Under the pieces are notes generated by a model that searched no databases, had not been told where the DNA came from, and saw only the letters and a program-made list of their open reading frames with translations. Below are positions 1-9,619 of a stretch of DNA of 64,000 nucleotides, in pieces (position 1 is the first letter of the stretch; every line of letters begins with the position of its first letter). Source of the DNA: Foliimonas ilicis (lineage in GTDB: Bacteria > Pseudomonadota > Alphaproteobacteria > Rhizobiales > Rhizobiaceae); the NCBI RefSeq assembly GCF_039939195.1, contig NZ_JBDUUH010000007.1:124001-188000 (forward strand). The letters run 5' to 3'. Position numbers and translations under genes: made by a program.

Positions 1-35
1 TCGACGAAGCCGGCTACAAAGCCCTTATCGGCTGA
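1..35 (+). CDS. gcvH: Glycine cleavage system H protein, C-terminal end only
   Basis: Only the last ten codons are present, reading DEAGYKALIG and then TGA at 33-35. This ending is typical of GcvH, the lipoyl carrier protein that shuttles the aminomethyl group between the P, T and L proteins. The stop lies 14 bp before gcvP, with AAGGCAGG between as its ribosome site, which fits a gcvTHP operon. The rest of the gene lies outside the window, so the call rests on the tail and on gcvP next door. Confidence 0.75.
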   Translation, partial: DEAGYKALIG

Positions 36-49
36 TACTGAAAGGCAGG

Positions 50-2854
50 ATGATGACCACTGCACAATCCCCCTTCGCCGCACGCCATATCGGGCCGCGC
101 CAGATCGATACGCGCGAAATGCTGGCCGCAATCGGCGTTCCTTCCGTCGAAACACTGATTTCGCAGGCCGTGCCGAAGTCGATCCGTCTGGATCGCCCGC
201 TCGATCTGCCCAAGGCTGCGAGCGAAGCCGAAGCGCTGGCCGAATTGTCGGCCACGATGAGCCGGAACATCGTTCTGAAAAGCTTCATCGGCGCGGGCTA
301 CCACGGAACGCATGTGCCGCCGGTCATCCAGCGAAACCTGTTCGAAAACCCCGCATGGTACACGGCCTATACGCCCTACCAGTCGGAAATCAGCCAGGGC
401 CGCCTCGAACTTCTGTTCCATTTCCAGACGCTTGTGACCGAATTGACCGGCCTGCCGGTCGCATCCGCCTCGCTTCTCGATGAAGCGACCGCCGCCGCCG
501 AGGCTGTCGGCATCGCCTACCGTCATCACCGCGAAAAGCGCAACCGCGTGGCACTTGCAGGCATACCGCATGCGCAGACGCTCGATGTCGTGAAGACCAG
601 AGCCGAACCGCTCGGCATAGATGTCGACGGCGACATTATCGATGAAAACACCGCCGCCCTGCTCGTCTCCTGGCCGGATACGCATGGCGTCTACGGCGAC
701 CACAAAGCCGCGATCGCAAAGGCAAAGGAAGCTGGCGCCATCGTCATTTTCATCGCCGACCCGCTGGCGTTGACGATCAACGAAGCGCCTGCCGATCTTG
801 GTGCCGACATTGCAGTTGGCTCCATGCAGCGCTTCGGTGTGCCGATGGGTTATGGCGGACCGCACGCCGCTTATTGCGCCGTCTCCGACAAGCTCACGCG
901 CCTGATGCCCGGTCGCCTCGTCGGCCAGTCCACCGACGCGCATGGCCGCCCCGGATACCGTCTCGCGCTTCAGACTCGCGAACAGCACATCCGCCGCGAC
1001 AAGGCGACCTCCAACATCTGCACCGCGCAGGCCCTGCTCGCCAATATGGCGGTTTCCTACGCGATCTGGCACGGCCCCGCTGGCCTGCAGGCGATCGCAC
1101 AGCAAACGGCAGCCCTCGCCTCGCGCCTCGCCGCTGGCCTGAAATCCGCAGGCGTCGAAATCGTCGAAGGCACCCGCTTCGATACGGTTACAATTGCAAC
1201 CAACGACGCGAAAGGCATCGCCGCCAAGGCTGAAAACACCGGTCGCCTCCTTCGCGTTCTCGATGAGACGCATGTCGGCGTGACCTTCGACGAAACCTCG
1301 ACGGAAGCCGATCTGGACGAAATCGCTGCGCTTTTCGGTGCAAAGCCTTCTGAAAAAGCCGAAATTTCAGCCACAAAACGCGGCAAAACCTTCCTCACTC
1401 AGCCCGTTTTTCACGAAAACCGCTCCGAAACGGACATGATGCGCTTCCTGCGTCGCCTTGCCGACAAGGATCTGGCGCTCGACCGCGCGATGATCCCGCT
1501 CGGCTCCTGCACGATGAAGCTGAATGCCGCCGCCGAAATGATGCCGGTAAGCTGGCCGACAGTCGCCGGGCTGCATCCGTTTGCGCCGCGCGCGCATTCG
1601 CAAGGTTATCGAGCGATGATCGATGAGCTTGAAGGCTGGCTCGCCGAAATCACAGGCTTCGACGCCGTTTCGCTTCAGCCGAACGCCGGAAGTCAGGGCG
1701 AATATGCCGGACTGCTCGCCATCCGAAGCTACCACAAGGCGCGCGGCGACGATCATCGCACCGTCTGCCTGATCCCGTCCTCAGCCCACGGCACCAATCC
1801 GGCAAGTGCGAGCATGGCGGGCATGAGCGTCGTCGTCGTGCGCTGCACGGAAGATGGCAATGTCGACATGGACGATCTGACCGCGAAGGCAGAATTGCAT
1901 GCCGAAAACCTCGCAGCGCTCATGATCACCTACCCGTCCACGCATGGCGTGTTCGAGGAAGGCATTCGCGACATCTGCGCGCTGATCCACCAGCATGGCG
2001 GGCAGGTCTATCTCGACGGCGCAAATCTCAACGCGCTGGTCGGCCTCGCGCAGCCGGGCGAAATCGGCGCCGATGTCTGCCACATGAATTTGCACAAGAC
2101 ATTCTGCATTCCGCATGGCGGCGGTGGTCCGGGCATTGGCCCGATCGGCGTGAAGGCGCATCTTCAGCCGCATCTGCCCGGCCATGTTGCCGAAGGCAGC
2201 GCCCATGCGGTGTCGGCTGCACCTTTCGGCAGTGCATCGATCCTGCCCATCACATGGATGTATATCCGCATGATGGGCGCGGACGGCCTGAAGCAGGCAA
2301 CCGAAACGGCAATCCTCAGCGCCAATTACATCGCAACCCGCCTCGCGAAGCATTTCCCGGTTCTTTACAAGGGCCGCAACGGACGCGTCGCGCATGAGTG
2401 CATTCTGGATACGCGCGTTTTGAAGGAAAAGGCTGGCGTGTCGGTCGAGGATGTCGCCAAGCGCCTTATCGATTATGGCTTCCATGCACCTACCATGTCC
2501 TGGCCGGTCGCTGGCACGTTGATGGTCGAGCCGACCGAATCCGAGCCAAAGCACGAGATTGACCGCTTCTGCGAAGCGATGATTTCGATCGCCGAGGAAG
2601 CCGAGCGCGTTGCGAAGGGTGAATGGCCGAAGGACGACAATCCGCTGGTCAACGCGCCCCACACCTCCGCAGAAGCGCTGGCCGACGAGTGGAAACATCC
2701 CTATTCGCGCCGCGAAGCTACTTTCCCTGCCGGAAACGGCGACCAGACCTCGAAATACTGGCCGCCCGTCTCGCGCATCGATAATGTCGGCGGCGACCGC
2801 AATCTGGTCTGTTCGTGCCCGCCGGTAACGGAGTATCTGGGCGCGGCAGAATAA
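50..2854 (+). CDS. gcvP: Glycine dehydrogenase (aminomethyl-transferring), P protein
   Basis: The 934-residue protein is the single-chain P protein of the glycine cleavage system. It decarboxylates glycine with PLP and passes the aminomethyl group to lipoyl-GcvH in the cytoplasm. Two related halves are visible, about residues 1-440 and 450-934. The PLP lysine is in NLHKTFCIPHGGGGPG, at residue 683, followed by the glycine-rich loop. The length is normal for the single-subunit form. Start: ATG at 50, preceded by AAGGCAGG; a second in-frame ATG follows directly at 53. It closes the gcv operon. Confidence 0.97.
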   Translation: MMTTAQSPFAARHIGPRQIDTREMLAAIGVPSVETLISQAVPKSIRLDRPLDLPKAASEAEALAELSATMSRNIVLKSFIGAGYHGTHVPPVIQRNLFENPAWYTAYTPYQSEISQGRLELLFHFQTLVTELTGLPVASASLLDEATAAAEAVGIAYRHHREKRNRVALAGIPHAQTLDVVKTRAEPLGIDVDGDIIDENTAALLVSWPDTHGVYGDHKAAIAKAKEAGAIVIFIADPLALTINEAPADLGADIAVGSMQRFGVPMGYGGPHAAYCAVSDKLTRLMPGRLVGQSTDAHGRPGYRLALQTREQHIRRDKATSNICTAQALLANMAVSYAIWHGPAGLQAIAQQTAALASRLAAGLKSAGVEIVEGTRFDTVTIATNDAKGIAAKAENTGRLLRVLDETHVGVTFDETSTEADLDEIAALFGAKPSEKAEISATKRGKTFLTQPVFHENRSETDMMRFLRRLADKDLALDRAMIPLGSCTMKLNAAAEMMPVSWPTVAGLHPFAPRAHSQGYRAMIDELEGWLAEITGFDAVSLQPNAGSQGEYAGLLAIRSYHKARGDDHRTVCLIPSSAHGTNPASASMAGMSVVVVRCTEDGNVDMDDLTAKAELHAENLAALMITYPSTHGVFEEGIRDICALIHQHGGQVYLDGANLNALVGLAQPGEIGADVCHMNLHKTFCIPHGGGGPGIGPIGVKAHLQPHLPGHVAEGSAHAVSAAPFGSASILPITWMYIRMMGADGLKQATETAILSANYIATRLAKHFPVLYKGRNGRVAHECILDTRVLKEKAGVSVEDVAKRLIDYGFHAPTMSWPVAGTLMVEPTESEPKHEIDRFCEAMISIAEEAERVAKGEWPKDDNPLVNAPHTSAEALADEWKHPYSRREATFPAGNGDQTSKYWPPVSRIDNVGGDRNLVCSCPPVTEYLGAAE

Positions 2855-2861
2855 CCACCGC

Positions 2862-3506
2862 ATGAAGCAACTTTCCCGCCACACGAAGCTTGCCGCGACG
2901 GGCCTCGCCTTCACGGCAGGCTTCGTCGATGCGCTGGGCTTCATTCACCTTGGCGGCTATTTCGTCTCGTTCATGACGGGAAACTCGACGCGGATGGCCG
3001 TGAGCATCGCCGACCGCGTTGGAGATGCGGCCCTGCCCGCGCTCATCATCGCGCTGTTCGTTATCGGCGTTATGGCAGGCAGCATTGCGGGCGCGCAGAT
3101 GAAGCGCAACCGCACCAGAAATTTGCTTTTCGGCATCGCCGCCCTGCTCGCGCTTTCCGCCCTTCTGGCCCAACTCGGATTGCAGACGCCCGCGATCCTG
3201 CTGACCCCGATGGCGATGGGCGCCATGAACACGATTTTCCAGCGTGACGGCGAAGTTTCGGTCGGCGTCACCTATATGACGGGTGCGCTGGTCAAATTCG
3301 CCCAGCGCGCAGCACAAGCGCTGACCGGCGGCGACAAATGGGCATGGGCGCCTTACCTGCTTTTGTGGAGCGGACTGGTGACAGGCGCCGTCTGCGGTGC
3401 AGCACTTTATTCACAATTCGGGCTGATGGTGTTGTGGCTGCCAGCCGCCGCTCTTTCCATATTCGCGGTCGTGGGACGGTGGGATATGGAAGAAAACCGG
3501 GTATAA
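2862..3506 (+). CDS. YoaK/DUF1275 family membrane protein
   Basis: A 214-residue integral membrane protein with about six hydrophobic segments. The N-terminal signature FTAGFVDALGFIHLGGYFVS and the following FMTGNST are typical of the DUF1275 (YoaK) family, whose substrate is unknown. Charged stretches (residues about 83-88) look like short cytoplasmic loops. It starts 7 bp after gcvP and so may be cotranscribed with the gcv genes, but nothing in the sequence ties it to glycine metabolism. Confidence 0.85.
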   Translation: MKQLSRHTKLAATGLAFTAGFVDALGFIHLGGYFVSFMTGNSTRMAVSIADRVGDAALPALIIALFVIGVMAGSIAGAQMKRNRTRNLLFGIAALLALSALLAQLGLQTPAILLTPMAMGAMNTIFQRDGEVSVGVTYMTGALVKFAQRAAQALTGGDKWAWAPYLLLWSGLVTGAVCGAALYSQFGLMVLWLPAAALSIFAVVGRWDMEENRV

Positions 3507-3627
3507 CGCCCCCGTTCGCCTCGAACGACGCATGCCGGACCTGAATAAAACAGGAACAATTGTCGCCCGGCAGCTATAAAAATGGCACATTCTGCAAGTG
3601 ATTCGAGCCACCAGGCATACGGTATTC

Positions 3628-5682
3628 ATGGACGACAGCAACGACCTTTTCGGCAAACTGGAAACCACCGCACCGCGAGCAACCGCGCGCCCGGCAGATC
3701 CGTTGGTTCAGGCTGCGCGCAAGACAGCGGTCAAAGAAACAATCAAGGACGCCAGCGACGGCTATAGCGCGGCAGACATCGAGGTTCTGGAAGGTCTGGA
3801 ACCCGTGCGCCGCCGCCCCGGCATGTATATCGGCGGCACCGACGAAAAGGCGCTGCATCATCTGTTCGCGGAAGTCATCGACAACTCGATGGACGAAGCC
3901 GTCGCGGGCCATGCGACCTTCATTGATGTCGAACTCAGTGCTGACGGATATTTGAGCGTTACCGACAATGGCCGTGGCATTCCGGTCGATCAGCATCCCA
4001 AATTCAAGGACAAGTCGGCGCTCGAAGTCATCATGACCACGCTGCATGCGGGCGGCAAATTCGATTCGAAAGTCTATGAGACTTCCGGCGGCCTGCACGG
4101 CGTCGGCGTTTCTGTGGTCAACGCACTGTCCGACGATCTCGTTGTCGAAGTGGCGCGCGGCCGCAAGCTTTACCGCCAGCGCTTTTCGCGCGGCGTCCCG
4201 CAGGGCGGGCTGGAACATCTGGGTGACGTGCATAATCGCCGCGGCACCACGGTTCGCTTTCACCCCGACGAGCAGATTTTCGGCAAGGATGCGAAATTCG
4301 AACCGGCGCGGCTTTACCGCATGGCGCGCTCAAAAGCCTATCTGTTCGGCGGCGTTCAGATCCGCTGGTCATGTGATCCCTTGCTGATCAAAGACAAGGA
4401 CCCGACCCCGGCCAAGGCCGAACTGCATTTCCCTGGCGGCCTGAAGGATTATCTCGCGGCCTCGCTCGGCGGTGATTTTCAGGTCACGCGCGAAATCTTC
4501 GCAGGCAAGAGCGACAAGCAAGGCGGCCACGGCTCGCTAGAATGGGCCGTCACTTGGTTTGGTGGCGACGGCTTTATCAACTCCTACTGCAACACCATCC
4601 CGACCGGTGAAGGCGGAACGCATGAGGCAGGCTTCCGCAACGTTTTGACGCGCGGCCTGAAAGCCTATGCCGAACTGACCGGCAACAAGCGCGCGGCCAT
4701 CGTTACCAGCGAAGACGTGATGATTTCGGCAGCGGGCATGCTTTCGGTCTTCATTCGTGAGCCGGAATTCGTCGGCCAGACCAAGGACAGGCTGGCGACA
4801 GTCGAGGCCATGCGCATCGTGGAAACCGCGATCCGCGATCCGTTCGATCATTGGCTGGCGGACAATCCGCAGGAAGCCTCAAAACTTCTGGAATGGGTTA
4901 TTGCACGCGCAGATGAGCGTGTTCGCCGCAGGCAGGAAAAAGAAGTCTCGCGCAAGACGGCAGTTCGCAAGCTGCGCCTGCCGGGCAAATTGGCCGATTG
5001 TACGCAGAACGCCGCGGCCGGTGCCGAACTCTTCATCGTCGAGGGTGACTCCGCTGGCGGCTCGGCCAAGCAGGCGCGCGACCGCGCCAAGCAGGCGGTG
5101 CTGCCATTGCGCGGCAAGATCCTCAATGTCGCGAGCGCCGGTCACGACAAGCTGACGGCCAACCAGCAGATTTCCGATCTCATTCAGGCGCTTGGCTGCG
5201 GCACGCGCTCGAAATATCGCGACGAGGATTTGCGCTACGACCGCGTGATCATCATGACCGACGCCGACGTCGACGGCGCACATATCGCATCGCTGCTGAT
5301 CACCTTTTTCTATCAGGAAATGCCGCAACTCGTCAGCGCCGGACATCTCTATCTGGCCGTCCCGCCGCTCTACCGCATCAGCCAGGGCGGCAAGACGCTT
5401 TACGCGCGCGATGATGCGCACAAGGACGAGTTGATCAAGACCGAGTTCACCGGGCGCGGCAAGGTCGAAATCGGGCGGTTCAAGGGCCTTGGCGAAATGA
5501 TGGCCAATCAGCTTAAGGAAACGACGATGGACCCGAAAAAGCGCACGCTGCTGCGTGTCGAGGTTCTGGTCGATGAGGACGGCACCAAGAGCGCCGTCGA
5601 TGCCCTCATGGGCACCAAAGCCGACGCCCGCTTCCGCTTCATCCAGGAACGCGCCGAGTTTGCGGAAGAGCTGGATATTTAG
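3628..5682 (+). CDS. parE: DNA topoisomerase IV subunit B
   Basis: Type IIA topoisomerase ATPase subunit; with ParC it decatenates daughter chromosomes. From the ATG at 3628 (MDDSNDLFGK) it has 684 residues. The GHKL ATPase domain shows VIDNSMDEA with the catalytic Glu at about residue 82 and the Mg-binding Asn at 86. The TOPRIM domain has EGDSAGGSAKQARDR (Glu about 472) and the metal triad DADVDGA (Asp 545, 547, 549). The TOPRIM and C-terminal lengths fit ParE rather than GyrB. A GTG at 3598 would add ten residues; I chose the ATG because the added residues have no family resemblance. Confidence 0.95.
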   Translation: MDDSNDLFGKLETTAPRATARPADPLVQAARKTAVKETIKDASDGYSAADIEVLEGLEPVRRRPGMYIGGTDEKALHHLFAEVIDNSMDEAVAGHATFIDVELSADGYLSVTDNGRGIPVDQHPKFKDKSALEVIMTTLHAGGKFDSKVYETSGGLHGVGVSVVNALSDDLVVEVARGRKLYRQRFSRGVPQGGLEHLGDVHNRRGTTVRFHPDEQIFGKDAKFEPARLYRMARSKAYLFGGVQIRWSCDPLLIKDKDPTPAKAELHFPGGLKDYLAASLGGDFQVTREIFAGKSDKQGGHGSLEWAVTWFGGDGFINSYCNTIPTGEGGTHEAGFRNVLTRGLKAYAELTGNKRAAIVTSEDVMISAAGMLSVFIREPEFVGQTKDRLATVEAMRIVETAIRDPFDHWLADNPQEASKLLEWVIARADERVRRRQEKEVSRKTAVRKLRLPGKLADCTQNAAAGAELFIVEGDSAGGSAKQARDRAKQAVLPLRGKILNVASAGHDKLTANQQISDLIQALGCGTRSKYRDEDLRYDRVIIMTDADVDGAHIASLLITFFYQEMPQLVSAGHLYLAVPPLYRISQGGKTLYARDDAHKDELIKTEFTGRGKVEIGRFKGLGEMMANQLKETTMDPKKRTLLRVEVLVDEDGTKSAVDALMGTKADARFRFIQERAEFAEELDI

Positions 5683-5705
5683 GTGGTTTCTAAACCGACA
5701 ACTCC

Positions 5706-6827
5706 CTAAGCAGCAGCAATCGCCAGCGCATGCCCGCGCGCATTGGCGCGCAGCGCATCGAGGTGGATGGATTTAACCAGAGTTGCGAGGTCACCTTCGG
5801 CACTCTGCCCGCCCAGTTCCTTGAGCATCAGCCAGGAAACCTCCTGTGCACCGGCCTGACGCCGGCCATTGGCGACTTCGCGCCACACTTTCAGGGCGCA
5901 GAACAGCACCCGATGCATTGTCTCCGAAAGCCCTGCTTTCCGGAAAATTGCGCCAAGCGCAATGTCATTACCCGCAGCCAACATCGAATTGACGCGCGTT
6001 TCATTCTGCCCCGTCAACGCAACAAGCGCCGAGCCGAAGAAGTCGATCTTTCCATGCGCGACCATGCGAATGATGAAACCTGATGTCAGATCGCCGCGGA
6101 GGCGCATATGCTCGATCAGGGCGGCGTGTTCGACCGATGGCGTGCCTTCGATCAGGGTCAGCGAGGCCTTTACGCAGGCATCGCGCGTGAGTTTTTCGGC
6201 GCGGGCATAGCCGATCAACCCTTGAACCAATGGAGATTGGCGCAACGCCTCTCCAAGCTTCACCAGTAGCATATGGCGGCAATCGGATGGCAGCCGCCTA
6301 TCGGCGATCAACGCCTCGCGAACCTGTGGCAGATGGCCGTGGCGCTCGGCCATGCGGCGAAAGCTCAATGAGGCAATGGTCGCACCGCTGTTGCGAACCA
6401 ACGTCGCGCAGGCTTCCGGCTCTCCGACTTCAGCAATGGCTGCCGCTACGCCCATAGAAACCTGCGGACGATCCGCGATCAATTGCTGGATGGCCGCATG
6501 GCCGGACGCGACGCGATCAACGAGATCGGAATCGGTCAACAGCGGCGAGCGCATGAGAATGACGCCGGCGACCTCCGGCTGGTCGCAGGCCAATGCGTTT
6601 ATGATCTGGATGGGAGCCGCACGGCTCATCGAAAGAGGCTCGGCGATGGCAAGGCGCACTTTCGCGGACGGATCGTCCAGAAGCAAAGTAAGTGCGGCTT
6701 CAGCCGCGCATCGGTCCTCGAAAGGCATGTCGCTTGAAATATAGGCTCTGGCCAAAGCATTGGCAGCGGCTGCCCGCTCTGAAGCCTTGGCCGTGTTGAT
6801 CCATTTGAGGAAATGCCCCACGATCAT
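5706..6827 (-). CDS. DUF2336 domain-containing protein
   Basis: About 373 residues, rich in Ala and Leu, with helical HEAT-like character throughout. The N-terminal region matches the DUF2336 family of alphaproteobacteria: a run of short helices including a DDPSAKVRLAIAEPLS-type motif followed by repeated DQPEVAGVIL-type helices. Its function is unknown. The ATG at 6827 begins MIVGHFLKW. A TTG at 6875 would add sixteen residues, and neither has a clear ribosome site, so the start is uncertain. It is convergent with parE and divergent from the MaoC gene. Confidence 0.7.
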   Translation of the reverse strand: MIVGHFLKWINTAKASERAAAANALARAYISSDMPFEDRCAAEAALTLLLDDPSAKVRLAIAEPLSMSRAAPIQIINALACDQPEVAGVILMRSPLLTDSDLVDRVASGHAAIQQLIADRPQVSMGVAAAIAEVGEPEACATLVRNSGATIASLSFRRMAERHGHLPQVREALIADRRLPSDCRHMLLVKLGEALRQSPLVQGLIGYARAEKLTRDACVKASLTLIEGTPSVEHAALIEHMRLRGDLTSGFIIRMVAHGKIDFFGSALVALTGQNETRVNSMLAAGNDIALGAIFRKAGLSETMHRVLFCALKVWREVANGRRQAGAQEVSWLMLKELGGQSAEGDLATLVKSIHLDALRANARGHALAIAAA

Positions 6828-6970
6828 GCAGTCTACCCATATGCCCACCGGAGAATCTCCGGTTCCCGGCAACAAGAAGTAGGCGCAAATGGTTTACGAA
6901 CGGTTCACCATATTTCTTAACCTTGCAGCACTCCCCCCAACACAATAACAGTGAACGAGTGGAGGAGCTT

Positions 6971-7423
6971 ATGGCCGGTTTGTATCTTGAAGAATTCGTG
7001 GTTGGTCAGGTGATAAAGCACAGCCTTACCAAGAGCGTCACGGAAAGTGACAACATGCTGTTTTCCACCATGACGCTCAATCCGCAGCCGCTGCATATCG
7101 ACTTCGATTTCGCGGCAAAAAGCGAATGGGGCAAGCCACTGGTCAATTCACTGTTCACGCTCGGCCTGATGATCGGTATCTCGGTGCATGACACGACGCT
7201 CGGCACCACGATCGGCAATCTCGGCATGACGGATACGGCGTTTCCGAACCCGGTCTTTCATGGCGATACGATCCGCGTTGAAACGGAAATCGTGGCGGTT
7301 CGCGAATCGAAATCAAAGCCGGATCGCGGCATCGTCACTTTCGAACACCGCGCCTTCAATCAAAACGGCATACTGGTCGCGCAATGCACGCGTCAGGCCA
7401 TGATGCTGAAGAAAGCCGCCTGA
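6971..7423 (+). CDS. MaoC-like hot-dog dehydratase/hydratase
   Basis: A 150-residue single hot-dog fold protein of the MaoC family, which hydrates or dehydrates acyl-CoA thioesters. The hydratase box is recognisable as LNPQPLHIDFDFA, but the usual GDxNPxH motif has Thr where the catalytic Asp normally sits; the His is kept. The start is set by GGAGGAG at 6961-6967, just before the ATG at 6971. Its TGA overlaps the next gene's ATG by one base, so the MaoC protein and the CoA-ester lyase are probably coupled and act on the same CoA intermediate. The substrate cannot be read from sequence; mesaconyl-CoA-type compounds are one possibility. Confidence 0.85.
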   Translation: MAGLYLEEFVVGQVIKHSLTKSVTESDNMLFSTMTLNPQPLHIDFDFAAKSEWGKPLVNSLFTLGLMIGISVHDTTLGTTIGNLGMTDTAFPNPVFHGDTIRVETEIVAVRESKSKPDRGIVTFEHRAFNQNGILVAQCTRQAMMLKKAA

Positions 7424-8301
7424 TGCGCTCACTGCTTTTCGTCCCGGGCGATTCCGAAAAGAAGCTCGAAAAAGGTTTCCAGTCGGACGCCGATGTCGTG
7501 ATCGTCGATCTGGAAGATTCCGTTTCGCTTGCGAATAAGGAAGCTGGCCGCAGGGTTGCTGCGGAATTTCTCGGCCAAAAACGGCAGGTGACCGTTTATG
7601 TCCGGGTCAACGATCTCTCGACCGGCCTGACCGACGACGATCTGGCAGCACTCGTCCCAGCCCGGCCCGATGGCATCATGCTGCCGAAATCGAACAGCGG
7701 CGAGGATGTTCAGCATCTTTCGACGAAACTGCGGGTTTATGAAGCGAAAAACGGCCTGCCGGATGGTGCAATTCGCATCATCCCGATCATTACCGAGACA
7801 GCAGGCGGCGTTTTCGGTGCACAGACCTATCGCGACAAGAGCCCGCGCCTTGCTGGTCTGACATGGGGTGCGGAGGATTTGTCGGCGGCAATCGGCGCGC
7901 GTGCGACACGCGACGATAAAGGCCGATATACAGATGTGTTCAGGCTGGCTCGCGCGGTGACGATCCTCGCTGCTGCCAACGCCGATGTTGCGGCAATCGA
8001 CACTGTCTTTCCGAATTTCCGCGACATGGATGGCTTTGCCGCCGAATGCCGCGCTGCAGAGCGCGATGGTTTTACGGCAAAGATGGCGATCCATCCCGCA
8101 CAGGTGCCGGTCATCAACGAGGCGTTCACGCCATCGGCTGCGGCCATGGAACACGCCAATGCGGTGATCAAGGCTTTCGAAGCGGCGGACAATCCGGGCG
8201 TCGTCGGCCTCGACGGGCAGATGTACGACATGCCGCATCTGCGCCGTGCGCAAAGGCTGATTGCGCGGGCAAAATCATCTGGGCTTTTGCCTCAGGATTG
8301 A
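7423..8301 (+). CDS. HpcH/HpaI (CitE-like) CoA-ester lyase
   Basis: A 292-residue TIM-barrel lyase of the CitE / malyl-CoA lyase type, which cleaves or forms beta-hydroxyacyl-CoA esters with Mg. Visible motifs are the N-terminal RSLLFVPGDSEKKLEKG, the metal-site strand VIVDLEDSV, and LTWGAEDLSAAIGA in the middle. The start ATG overlaps the MaoC stop (TGATG at 7421-7425). Citramalyl-CoA or malyl-CoA lyase activity is possible; the pairing with a MaoC protein suggests the two take part in a hydration-cleavage pair. An exact substrate is not supported. Confidence 0.85.
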   Translation: MRSLLFVPGDSEKKLEKGFQSDADVVIVDLEDSVSLANKEAGRRVAAEFLGQKRQVTVYVRVNDLSTGLTDDDLAALVPARPDGIMLPKSNSGEDVQHLSTKLRVYEAKNGLPDGAIRIIPIITETAGGVFGAQTYRDKSPRLAGLTWGAEDLSAAIGARATRDDKGRYTDVFRLARAVTILAAANADVAAIDTVFPNFRDMDGFAAECRAAERDGFTAKMAIHPAQVPVINEAFTPSAAAMEHANAVIKAFEAADNPGVVGLDGQMYDMPHLRRAQRLIARAKSSGLLPQD

Positions 8302-8905
8302 TCTTCCCAGCGCGGGCGGCGCTTTTCGAATGTCTGCTCGATCGAGGAAAAATCGAAATAGCCGAGCCGTGATACATTACCGGCTTTGATTACATCGAAC
8401 AGGCCGTCCGTCAGGAACGCTTCGTCGATATGAATGCCGACGACCTCGCCAATGACGACAAAAGCGCCGGCATGTTTGCCGTCGAGGCCTTTCGGCTCGA
8501 AAATCTCCGTTACCTTACATTCGAGGGCGGCAGGCGCTTCGGCAACGCGCGGCGGGGCAACCAGTCTGGAGGGCGCAGCGGTCAGCCCGGCATAGCCGAA
8601 CTCGCTGGTGCCGCGCGGCGCGTTGACGGAGCTCATATTCATCTTGTCGGCCAGATCGCGACCGACCAGATTTGCGACGAATTCGCCGGTTTCACGCGCA
8701 AAAGTCGCGCTGTCCTTTTCACCCTCGGACGAAAACCACACAAGATGCGGATTGGACGACAGCGCGTTGAAAAAGGAATAGGGCGCGAGATTGACCTCGC
8801 CTTTCTTGCTGACGGTCGAAATCCAGCCGATGGGTCGCGGCGAAACGATCGCCTTGAACGGATCGTGCGGGAGGCCGTGTCCTTGGATGGTTCGAAAAAC
8901 ATCAT
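8292..8905 (-). CDS. Flavin reductase family protein, apparent frameshift near the N-terminus
   Basis: About 204 residues of the FMN-binding split-barrel flavin reductase family. The main frame carries HGLPHDPFKAIVSPRPIGWI, the flavin-binding signature. The expected start is the ATG at 8905, which overlaps the upstream nitroreductase stop as ATGA and reads MFFEPSK; that frame then diverges. Adding one G in the GG at 8881-8882 would join MFFEPSK to GHGLPHDPF exactly as family members begin. As written, a continuous frame exists only by starting from the ATG at 8924 (MPVRGAHDVF), which lacks a ribosome site. The 3' end overlaps the convergent lyase gene by ten bases. Confidence 0.75.
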
Positions 8906-9486
8906 GCGCTCCACGGACCGGCATAGTCGGCGTAAAGCTTGGCGATGTCCGGGCGCGGACGCTCCGGCGCCACACCGTCGAAAGTGCCGATATGCACGAA
9001 GCCGACGACGCGCTCATGCGGCGCGAGGCCGAGAATGGCCCTGCCCTCATCCGTGTCCGAATACCAGTTGGTGATCCAGTTTGCGCCATAGCCAAGCGCA
9101 TTCGCCGCGATGACGAGGTTCATGGCTGCAGCACCGCCCGACAGGAACATTTCCCATTGCGGAATTTTGAGGTTTTCCTTTGGGCTGGAAATCACGCCGA
9201 TCACCAAGGGCGCACGCGCAAAACGCGACTTTTCCTGGGCCTTGCGGCCTTCCGGCAAAGGACCTTCGCGCTTCTTGGCAAGTTCGGCCAGCTTTTCGCC
9301 GATCTCGACGCGAGACTGGCCGCGATAAAGAATGAACCGCCATGGTTCGAGCCGTCCGTGATCTGGAACGCGCGATGCGATGCGAATCATCGTCTCGATT
9401 TCGTCGCCGGTCGGCGCAGGCTCGCGCAGCTCCTGTATCGGCGCGGAACTTCTGGTCAGCATAAATTCGATGATCGGCGAATCCAT
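8902..9486 (-). CDS. Nitroreductase family protein (YdjA-like)
   Basis: A 194-residue FMN-dependent nitroreductase fold protein, expected to reduce nitro or quinone compounds with NAD(P)H. Typical motifs are RVPDHGRLEPWRF near residue 40 (FMN phosphate-contact region), GGAAAMNLVIAANALGYG in the middle, and a C-terminal VGFVHIG strand. The short length and the DHGRLEPW box are like YdjA. AGGAG lies 11 bp before the ATG at 9486. It overlaps the following flavin reductase gene by four bases (ATGA), so the two flavoproteins are probably translated together. Confidence 0.9.
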   Translation of the reverse strand: MDSPIIEFMLTRSSAPIQELREPAPTGDEIETMIRIASRVPDHGRLEPWRFILYRGQSRVEIGEKLAELAKKREGPLPEGRKAQEKSRFARAPLVIGVISSPKENLKIPQWEMFLSGGAAAMNLVIAANALGYGANWITNWYSDTDEGRAILGLAPHERVVGFVHIGTFDGVAPERPRPDIAKLYADYAGPWSA

Positions 9487-9619
9487 TCGTCTAAAATCTC
9501 CTGAAATATATGGCTGGAGCGTCTCTTGGATCGAGCGCGTCTGGCTTTTGCGGGAACGGCCGCGAGGCGCGTGTCAAAAGAGCCTTGAAATTGCCACCGG
9601 CCTGAGGTTCATAGCAACC

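Noticed and set aside
14..1273. A 419-codon open frame opposite gcvP
   Set aside because: It is antisense to the well-marked gcvP reading and shows no family motif; long opposite frames are expected in GC-rich codon use.
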